DNA from: Bacteroidota bacterium
GTDB lineage: Bacteria > Bacteroidota > Bacteroidia > Chitinophagales > Saprospiraceae
Length of the DNA stretch: 8,628 bases
Reading direction: 5' to 3'
Assembly (NCBI GenBank): GCA_018969455.1
Contig: JAGWYI010000145.1
Span: 1-8,628, forward strand
Below, piece after piece: positions 1 to 5,059 of this stretch. Below the pieces are notes generated by a model. It was not told the origin of the DNA. It did no database searches and saw only the letters and a program-made list of their open reading frames with translations. The first letter of the stretch is position 1. Each line of letters starts with the position of its first letter. A program made the translations under genes and the position numbers.

Positions 1-68
1 GCCCTTCCGGTCGAAATTGTTTCATTACTTTTGACCTGGATGAATTACAAAAAAGATTTAACCCATAA
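1..68 (+). CDS. mutL: DNA mismatch repair protein MutL, 3' end only
   Basis: The window opens inside a gene. Reading from base 3 gives 21 codons and a TAA at 66-68. The peptide runs P-S-G-R-N-C-F-I-T-F, then a DLDELQKRF-type helix and N-P. This is the typical carboxy end of MutL: the last motif of the C-terminal dimerization/endonuclease domain (C-P-H-G-R-P in endonuclease-type MutL), a beta strand, and a closing acidic/basic helix. The first two bases (gc) would complete a Cys codon if the preceding base is t. MutL links MutS mismatch recognition to strand removal in the cytoplasm. The motif His is Ser here and its final Pro is Asn. The call rests on a short tail, but the following rhomboid genes match a neighbourhood I recall for mutL in Bacteroidota. 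Only 8 bp separate the stop from the next start, so co-transcription is likely. Confidence 0.72.
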   Translation, partial: PSGRNCFITFDLDELQKRFNP

Positions 69-76
69 AGAACGGC

Positions 77-754
77 ATGTCCTATTTTCAGTTTTATCAA
101 CCATTTACGGGCGTTGTGCGCCATCTGGTGATAATCAATGTGTTGATGTTTTTCGGTACCTACATTGTATTAGGGCCGGAACACTATAATGTGCTAACGG
201 GCGAAAGTGACCACTTAGGCCGTATGTGGCTGGCTGCTTATTTTCCCGGGTCGGAACACTTCCAACCCTTTCAAGTGGTTACTTACATGTTTATGCATGC
301 AGATATTATGCACATTGCATTCAATATGTTATCCTTATATATTTTTGGTTCCATGGTGGAGATGATATGGGGGCCAAAACGATTTTTGTTTTATTATTTG
401 TTTTGTGGTTTGGGCGCATTGGCCCTACACTGGCTTGCCATTTATTGGGAATTGGAGCAACAGGGCATCGACCCACGTACCTTCAATGGGGCAACATTAG
501 GCGCCTCCGGATCGGTTTTCGGGATTTATGCCGCATTTGCCTACTTATTTCCCAACCAAATCATTAGCCTTTTGTTCCCGCCTATTTCGTTAAAAGCCAA
601 ATATTTTGTGCTCATTATGGGTGCGCTGGAGCTGTTTTACGGCGTTCGCGGAATGAATACAGGCGTTGCCCACTTTGCCCATGTTGGCGGCGCACTTTTT
701 GGCTTTATCCTCATTATGGTGTGGTACAAAGGGCGCCTGAGGAACCTGTACTAA
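77..754 (+). CDS. Rhomboid family intramembrane serine protease (short form)
   Basis: A 225-residue polytopic protein with about six membrane segments (roughly 12-32, 77-96, 103-125, 140-158, 172-192, 200-217), the core rhomboid fold. The catalytic serine is S144 in G-A-S-G. The partner histidine is H202 in A-H-V-G-G near the start of the last helix. H79 and N83 (HxxxN) of helix 2 match the oxyanion-stabilising residues, and H74 lies one helical turn or so earlier. All key residues are present, so activity is expected: cleavage of transmembrane substrates in the inner membrane. The substrate is unknown. The start ATG lies 8 bp after the mutL stop with only a weak purine stretch (aaag) before it, normal for this phylum. 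The protein ends soon after helix 6 with a short basic tail, unlike the next rhomboid. Confidence 0.93.
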   Translation: MSYFQFYQPFTGVVRHLVIINVLMFFGTYIVLGPEHYNVLTGESDHLGRMWLAAYFPGSEHFQPFQVVTYMFMHADIMHIAFNMLSLYIFGSMVEMIWGPKRFLFYYLFCGLGALALHWLAIYWELEQQGIDPRTFNGATLGASGSVFGIYAAFAYLFPNQIISLLFPPISLKAKYFVLIMGALELFYGVRGMNTGVAHFAHVGGALFGFILIMVWYKGRLRNLY

Positions 755-819
755 TTGCCCATTTCACACCGAAATAGAAGCCAAGGCGATATTTATACCA
801 GGATTCGCCGGATTTGTGG

Positions 820-848
820 ATAAATCAGGATGGACTTCGCTGATTTAT
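820..848. repeat. 8-bp inverted repeat around a 13-nt loop
   Basis: ATAAATCA at 820-827 is the exact reverse complement of TGATTTAT at 841-848, with 13 bases between. The arms are AT-rich, so the hairpin would be weak. No T-run follows, so it does not look like an intrinsic terminator. It lies inside the GAT-rich repeat and may be part of that element rather than a regulator of the second rhomboid gene. Confidence 0.5.
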
Positions 849-860
849 AATGATTTATAA
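841..860. repeat. Exact tandem duplication of a 10-bp unit
   Basis: The decamer TGATTTATAA occurs twice back to back (841-850, 851-860). A third GAT follows at 862, continuing the spacing. One helical turn per unit would place the GAT motifs on the same face of the DNA, but replication slippage explains a two-copy repeat just as well. Confidence 0.85.
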
Positions 861-903
861 AGATCGTTATGCACAAAATCTGGCGGCGTAAAGTATAAAT
901 CCC

Positions 904-911
904 TATTTTCG
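904..911 (+). promoter_or_regulatory. Possible -7 box for the second rhomboid gene
   Basis: TATTTTCG matches the Bacteroidota -7 consensus TAnnTTTG at five of the six fixed bases and ends 17 bases before the ATG at 929. No convincing TTTG (-33) box lies 19-21 bases upstream. The 174-bp gap after the first rhomboid gene makes a separate promoter reasonable, but read-through from mutL is also possible. Confidence 0.22.
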
Positions 912-928
912 CAAAATTAAATACAACT

Positions 929-1864
929 ATGTCACTTTTCAGGTCAATTTGGGAAGATTTACGCTATAGCCTACGCGCAGGAAATATCGTAACGAAATTG
1001 GTGGTAATCAATTTCGCGGTATTTGTGGCGTTTAACCTTTTGTATGTTCTCTACAAGCTGCTACACCTTGAATTACTTACCCATACAGAATACTGGACCT
1101 GCGTATACTGGTTTAGCCTCTCCGCCGATTGGCGCCTTATATTATGGCGCCCATGGACGATACTGACTCATGCTTTTGTTCAGACCGATATTTGGCATCT
1201 TTTGAATAATTTGATGGGAATGTACCTGTTTGGTGTAATCGTTTCGGATCTTTTGGGCGCCAGAAGGGTTTTACCGCTTTATTTGTTGGGTGCCTTTGCA
1301 GGGGCTTTGGTCTTTTTTATCAGTTCCAATTTGACGCATTATGGCGATATTGCTTACGGGGCTTCGGCTGCTGTGATGGCCTTGGCTGGCGCATCCCTGA
1401 TCATGGCGCCTGATTATCAGGTCGCCTTGTTTTTTTTAGGGGAAGTGAAAATTAAATACATCGTTTTGATTTTTGTTTTACTTGATATGGTGGGTGTAGC
1501 CAATGCAAACATGACATTAATGGGAAGTCCGGCAGGCCATATGGGAGGATTTGCATTTGGAATTTTGTATGTGTATCGCCTGCGCGATGGAAAGGATATG
1601 GCCGAACCCGTCAATCGATTCATTGAACGCTTGCTGGCTCTGCTAAATGGCGATTGGAACAGGCGCAAAAAAAACAAACAATTTAAACCCAAAACGGCCA
1701 TCAAAGCAGCAATGCCGCGGCCAAAAGGAAATAATGCCTCGGATACAGAGGATGCTTCGTATCAGGAAAAACTGGATGCCATTCTTGAAAAAATCAAACA
1801 AACCGGATACGACAACCTGACTCAAACCGAAAAAGATTTTTTGTATGAGGCCAGTAAAAAATAG
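929..1864 (+). CDS. Rhomboid family intramembrane serine protease with C-terminal cytosolic tail
   Basis: A 311-residue protein. Residues 20-216 form the six-helix rhomboid core, with catalytic S146 in G-A-S-A, H204 in G-H-M-G-G, and H90/N94 in H-L-L-N-N of helix 2. H81 precedes them, as H74 does in the upstream paralogue. The residue after the active serine is Ala rather than the usual Gly; I recall this in other Bacteroidota rhomboids, so activity is still expected. After helix 6 comes a charged linker rich in Lys and Arg (about 218-275), then a helical module at 278-311 (Y-Q-E-K-L-D-A-I-L-E-K-I ... L-T-Q-T-E-K-D-F-L). It matches the small C-terminal domain common on this rhomboid type in the phylum (DUF6576-like, from memory). 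Substrate unknown. The gene is followed after 38 bp by the EEP gene on the same strand. Confidence 0.92.
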   Translation: MSLFRSIWEDLRYSLRAGNIVTKLVVINFAVFVAFNLLYVLYKLLHLELLTHTEYWTCVYWFSLSADWRLILWRPWTILTHAFVQTDIWHLLNNLMGMYLFGVIVSDLLGARRVLPLYLLGAFAGALVFFISSNLTHYGDIAYGASAAVMALAGASLIMAPDYQVALFFLGEVKIKYIVLIFVLLDMVGVANANMTLMGSPAGHMGGFAFGILYVYRLRDGKDMAEPVNRFIERLLALLNGDWNRRKKNKQFKPKTAIKAAMPRPKGNNASDTEDASYQEKLDAILEKIKQTGYDNLTQTEKDFLYEASKK

Positions 1865-1902
1865 CCCTAATTCGCCTTTTTTAGTATCTGGATACCCCGT
1901 GT

Positions 1903-2952
1903 ATGCGCCGACTGCTTAAGTACCTCGCTCGATTGGCCAGTGTAAGCGTAGTAATTTTTACCTTGCTTTCCTACCTGAGCCCGCTGGTGAATCCGGTATA
2001 TTTTCCCTGGTTGGCTTTTTTCGGAACTGCATTTCCCTGGTTGTTGCTATTCAATATCCTGCTGCTGCTGTTGTGGATTTGGCGCATCAATCGCTTTGCA
2101 TTGTATCACTTGGGCGTTTTGTTTTTCGGGTGGCATTTCATTACCAGTTTTATTGGTTTAAACTTGGGCACAAAACCAGGTTCTAGCAGTGTGTTTACCC
2201 TGGCAACCCACAATTTGGGTGGCTTGTATCGAAGCGCAAAATTCAGCGCTGCAACCAGAGTACAGGCTGCCGAAGCTTATGTGGCATTTTTAAAGACCCA
2301 TGGCGTACCCGACATTTTGTGTACGCAGGAAACGAGCGGCAAGTTTTACCGGCTCATTGCCGACCGGCTCGGATATTCAAATACTTTTAACCTGAAAAAA
2401 GGAACGGTTATTTTAAGCAAATTTCCCATGGAAGCAGGAGGAGATATTCCTTTTGGAAATACCGCAAACTCATCCATATGGGTAGATATCAGGGTAAATA
2501 AGGAACTCGTCAGGGTTTATAACCTGCATTTGCAATCCAACCGGGTAACGCAAACTACGGAAAAAGTAATTGCCGAACATGAGCTGGATGAGGGGGAAAC
2601 TTGGAATACCATCGGCAGCGTGTTGGGCAAGGTAGGCAATGCAACCAGCGTACGGGCCGAACAAGCCCTTACCTTGAAACAACACATGCGCAAATGCAAT
2701 CACCCCATCTTGATTTGTGGCGATTTCAATGATACACCCAATTCTTTTGTGTATGCAACTTTGTCGGCCGGGTTTAAGGATAGTTTTAAAGAAAGCGGTT
2801 GGGGCCTGGGTACAACATTTGGAGGCGCATTACCCATGCTTCGAATAGATTACATTCTAGCAGATCCAACCATGCGCGTTTATACTTGCCAAACCATTCA
2901 CGACGCCGAGTTTTCCGACCATTATCCTGTTTTCAGTACCATTGGATTTTAG
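1903..2952 (+). CDS. Membrane-anchored endonuclease/exonuclease/phosphatase (EEP) family protein
   Basis: A 349-residue protein in two parts. Residues 1-88 contain three hydrophobic segments (about 11-29, 34-60, 66-88). Residues 97-349 are a complete EEP (DNase I-like) metallohydrolase domain, with N104 in T-H-N-L-G-G, E143 in C-T-Q-E-T, H209 in N-L-H-L-Q-S, D274 and N276 in G-D-F-N-D-T, D316 in R-I-D-Y-I-L, and the D339-H340 pair in F-S-D-H-Y-P-V. These are the metal and phosphate-contacting residues of the fold, so it should hydrolyse phosphodiesters or phosphomonoesters with a divalent metal. The substrate (nucleic acid, lipid or inositol phosphate) cannot be read from sequence. The basic N-terminus (MRRLLK) and the W-R-I-N-R loop after helix 2 follow the positive-inside rule and place the catalytic domain in the periplasm. 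It is probably transcribed with the rhomboids. Confidence 0.9.
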   Translation: MRRLLKYLARLASVSVVIFTLLSYLSPLVNPVYFPWLAFFGTAFPWLLLFNILLLLLWIWRINRFALYHLGVLFFGWHFITSFIGLNLGTKPGSSSVFTLATHNLGGLYRSAKFSAATRVQAAEAYVAFLKTHGVPDILCTQETSGKFYRLIADRLGYSNTFNLKKGTVILSKFPMEAGGDIPFGNTANSSIWVDIRVNKELVRVYNLHLQSNRVTQTTEKVIAEHELDEGETWNTIGSVLGKVGNATSVRAEQALTLKQHMRKCNHPILICGDFNDTPNSFVYATLSAGFKDSFKESGWGLGTTFGGALPMLRIDYILADPTMRVYTCQTIHDAEFSDHYPVFSTIGF

Positions 2953-2973
2953 AAACGGTTTTACAACAGTTTT

Positions 2974-4866
2974 TTAGTAAGCGCGCGCATCGTTGTTTTC
3001 GATGAAATTTATGTAGGCGCGATTGGCCACCCTGTTTCCGCCTGGAGTTGGGTATTTTCCTGAAAAATACCAATCCCCGGAAGTTAAAGCACAAGCTTTG
3101 TGCAACCCATCGAGGGTTTGAAAAATCAATTGAAGTTCGGGAATAATATCGGCAGGGCGAACAATTTCGGCAATTTTGTTGGAAATGGTCTCGTACTCAA
3201 ATAATTTGTACAAATCCACCACTTCATTCCGGATCATTTCCACGGGCAGGTTTTCCGAATTTTTGCAGCGTTGGTAGGTTTCTTCCAGCAAGTGTTTCTG
3301 GCCGCTTTCCATAAGCAAAGCGACCAATGCCTGAAACGCCACAAAGTCTTTCATCTTACTCATATCGATCCCGTAACAGTCTGGAAAACGAATTTGAGGA
3401 GCGCTGGATAAAATAATGATTTTTTTAGGCTTTAAACGTGCCGTAATACTTACAATGCTATCGCGCAAGGTAGTTCCACGTACAATAGAATCATCCAGCA
3501 ACACCAGGGTGTCCACTCCATCCTGTACCAGCCCGTATGTAACATCGTACACATAACTCACCATGCTGTTGCGCGATTTTGTATCGGCGATGAAAGTGCG
3601 TTGTTTTTCATCTTTGTGTACCAGTTTTTCGAACCTTGGGCGCACATTCATAATCTCCTGCATATTTTCAGGCGTAATTTGGTCACCAAGCGCCAGAATT
3701 TGTGCCAGTTTTTTCTTGTTCAAAGCGGCATCCACGCCTTCCATCAAGCCATAATAGGCTGCTTCGGCGGTATTGGGAATGTAGGAGAAAACAGTATGCT
3801 CCAAATCATGCCCAACGGCCTCCAAAACAGGTTCTGCCAATTGCGCGCCGAGGGCTTTGCGTTCCTGATATATTTCACGGTCATTCCCCCTGCTGAAATA
3901 AATGCGTTCGAATGAGCAGGCTGCTTTTTCACGCGGCTCGGCGTAAGGCAACTCGCTTACCTTGCCATTGTATTTGATAATAAGTGCATGCCCGGCCTGC
4001 AACTCGTGTACATTGGCATATCGTACATTAAATACCGATTGAATTGCAGGCCGTTCAGAAGCCCCAACTACAATTTCATCATCCTGATACCAATAAGCCG
4101 GACGAATGCCATTGGGATCGCGCATTAAAAAAGCATCGCCATGACCAATCATCCCACCCAGAACAAAACCGCCGTCAAATTTTTTACTCGATCTGCGCAG
4201 CAGGCGCTGAATGTCCAGATTTTCAAAAATCAGTTGATTGATGTCCTTGTTGTTGATGCCATCCGCTTTAAACCAGGTAAACAAACGTTGCACTTCATCA
4301 TCCAAAAAGTGGCCCAGTTTTTCCAAGACGGTTACTGTGTCACTTTTATCTTTAGGATATTGACCCAAATCAACCAGTTCCTGAAACAGTTCATCGACAT
4401 TGGTCATGTTAAAATTACCGGCCAAAAGCAGGTTTCTACTAACCCAGTTGTTTTGGCGGTGGAAAGGGTGTACCAATTCAATGCTGTTGTCGCCATGCGT
4501 TCCGTATCGCAAGTGGCCCATAAGCACCTCGCCCATGTAAGGCATGTTTTCCCGCAACCAGGCCGGATTCTGCCGTTGTTCATCGGTGGTGTTATTCAAT
4601 CGGGCCCATACCATATCGAACAAATCGGTAAGATAATTGGGGGCATTGCTGCGTTTTCGGCTGATGTATCGCTTTCCAGGGGTAGGGTTGAGCTTGATGG
4701 TGGCAATCCCTGCGCCATCCTGACCTCGGTTCCGCATTTTTTGCATCAACAATTGCAGTTTTTGCACCCCATAAAATGCAGTTCCGTATTTTTCGTGGTA
4801 ATACTCAAGCGGTTTCAGCAAACGCACAATCGCGATGCCGCACTCATGATGGATAGAATCACTCAT
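2974..4866 (-). CDS. Amidophosphoribosyltransferase-like enzyme (Bacteroidota long form)
   Basis: A PurF-type two-domain enzyme of 630 residues, against about 505 for E. coli PurF. The N-terminal Ntn glutaminase half begins with an 8-residue propeptide (MSDSIHHE) before nucleophile C9. Further motifs are N-R-G-Q-D-G-A-G at 46-53, G-H-L-R-Y-G-T-H-G at 117-125 and R-D-P-N-G-I-R-P at 249-256. The PRTase half contains C-S-F-E-R-I-Y-F-S-R (317-326), I-P-N-T-A-E (363-368), R-T-F-I (423-426) and the PRPP loop L-L-D-D-S-I-V-R-G-T-T (456-466). The family reaction makes phosphoribosylamine from PRPP and glutamine, the first step of purine synthesis. An in-frame ATG at 4914 would add 16 residues, but it places the Cys out of position and lies just upstream of the likely promoter box, so 4866 is chosen. 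About 40 extra residues (378-420) and a C-terminal extension set it apart from canonical PurF. The gene converges on the EEP gene with a 21-bp gap. The genome may also carry a standard purF. Confidence 0.9.
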   Translation of the reverse strand: MSDSIHHECGIAIVRLLKPLEYYHEKYGTAFYGVQKLQLLMQKMRNRGQDGAGIATIKLNPTPGKRYISRKRSNAPNYLTDLFDMVWARLNNTTDEQRQNPAWLRENMPYMGEVLMGHLRYGTHGDNSIELVHPFHRQNNWVSRNLLLAGNFNMTNVDELFQELVDLGQYPKDKSDTVTVLEKLGHFLDDEVQRLFTWFKADGINNKDINQLIFENLDIQRLLRRSSKKFDGGFVLGGMIGHGDAFLMRDPNGIRPAYWYQDDEIVVGASERPAIQSVFNVRYANVHELQAGHALIIKYNGKVSELPYAEPREKAACSFERIYFSRGNDREIYQERKALGAQLAEPVLEAVGHDLEHTVFSYIPNTAEAAYYGLMEGVDAALNKKKLAQILALGDQITPENMQEIMNVRPRFEKLVHKDEKQRTFIADTKSRNSMVSYVYDVTYGLVQDGVDTLVLLDDSIVRGTTLRDSIVSITARLKPKKIIILSSAPQIRFPDCYGIDMSKMKDFVAFQALVALLMESGQKHLLEETYQRCKNSENLPVEMIRNEVVDLYKLFEYETISNKIAEIVRPADIIPELQLIFQTLDGLHKACALTSGDWYFSGKYPTPGGNRVANRAYINFIENNDARAY

Positions 4867-4903
4867 TGTAAAATGGGTCAGGAAATGATGCCGAAATGAG
4901 CCG

Positions 4904-4911
4904 CAAAGGTA
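4904..4911 (-). promoter_or_regulatory. Bacteroidota -7 promoter box for the amidophosphoribosyltransferase-like gene
   Basis: Read on the minus strand this is TACCTTTG, a perfect match to TAnnTTTG. Transcription would start about 7 bases downstream, leaving a leader of about 30 nt before the ATG at 4866. No clear TTTG -33 box is present at the expected spacing. The alternative ATG at 4914 would lie upstream of this box, which supports the shorter protein. Confidence 0.5.
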
Positions 4912-5006
4912 CAAGTTTCTTCAATCAGCATCGCGCTTGTGTTAAGTTAATGTATCGTCAATGGCAAAAATAAGATCCCTTTCCTAACAGATTCCTGGCT
5001 ACAAAG

Positions 5007-5037
5007 TTTTATTACCAAACTCCAACAATTACATTTG
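5007..5037 (+). promoter_or_regulatory. Bacteroidota-type promoter for the amidohydrolase-permease pair
   Basis: TACATTTG at 5030-5037 is a perfect TAnnTTTG -7 box. TTTT at 5007-5010, 19 bases upstream, matches the TTTG -33 box at three of four positions and at the normal spacing. Transcription would begin around 5043-5046, giving a short leader of about 15 nt before the ATG at 5060, consistent with the lack of a Shine-Dalgarno sequence. Confidence 0.55.
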
Positions 5038-5059
5038 CCCAAAATACATATTCTTCCCA

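Larger units (their letters stand above)
801..889. repeat. GAT-rich intergenic repeat, likely a dispersed Bacteroidota element
   Basis: The gap between the two rhomboid genes (755-928) has no open reading frame of note. It contains a stretch in which GAT recurs at 802, 811, 819, 829, 842, 852 and 862, a spacing of 8-13 bases and mostly close to 10. It includes an exact 10-bp tandem duplication and an 8-bp inverted repeat, listed separately, and ends in a segment resembling 'aaatctggcggcgta'. From memory, many Bacteroidota genomes carry non-coding intergenic copies of similar sequence (ggattt...gctgattt...tgatttataa...aaatctgtggcg). The internal structure is visible. Membership in a dispersed family is inference, because only one copy lies in this window. 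Confidence 0.42.

Noticed and set aside
785..809. GGCGA...TCGCC pairing as a terminator after the first rhomboid gene
   Set aside because: The arms are only 5 bp with a loop of about 15 bases and no following T-run.
1417..1825. Small minus-strand open frames opposite the end of the second rhomboid gene
   Set aside because: They are short, overlap each other and the real gene, and show no conserved motif.
2953..2973. A bidirectional terminator in the 21-bp gap between the convergent genes
   Set aside because: There is a T-run, but only a four-base aaac/gttt pairing with a long loop. No stem strong enough for an intrinsic terminator was seen.
4141..4899. A 252-codon open frame on the plus strand opposite the amidophosphoribosyltransferase-like gene
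   Set aside because: It lies wholly antisense to a strongly supported gene, has no recognisable domain, and its product reads like reverse-strand translation of coding sequence.
4867..4914. A 16-residue N-terminal extension of the amidophosphoribosyltransferase-like protein
   Set aside because: Its ATG lies upstream of the likely transcription start, and Ntn amidotransferases have short propeptides before the catalytic Cys. The second ATG at 4866 gives 8 residues before Cys, as expected.
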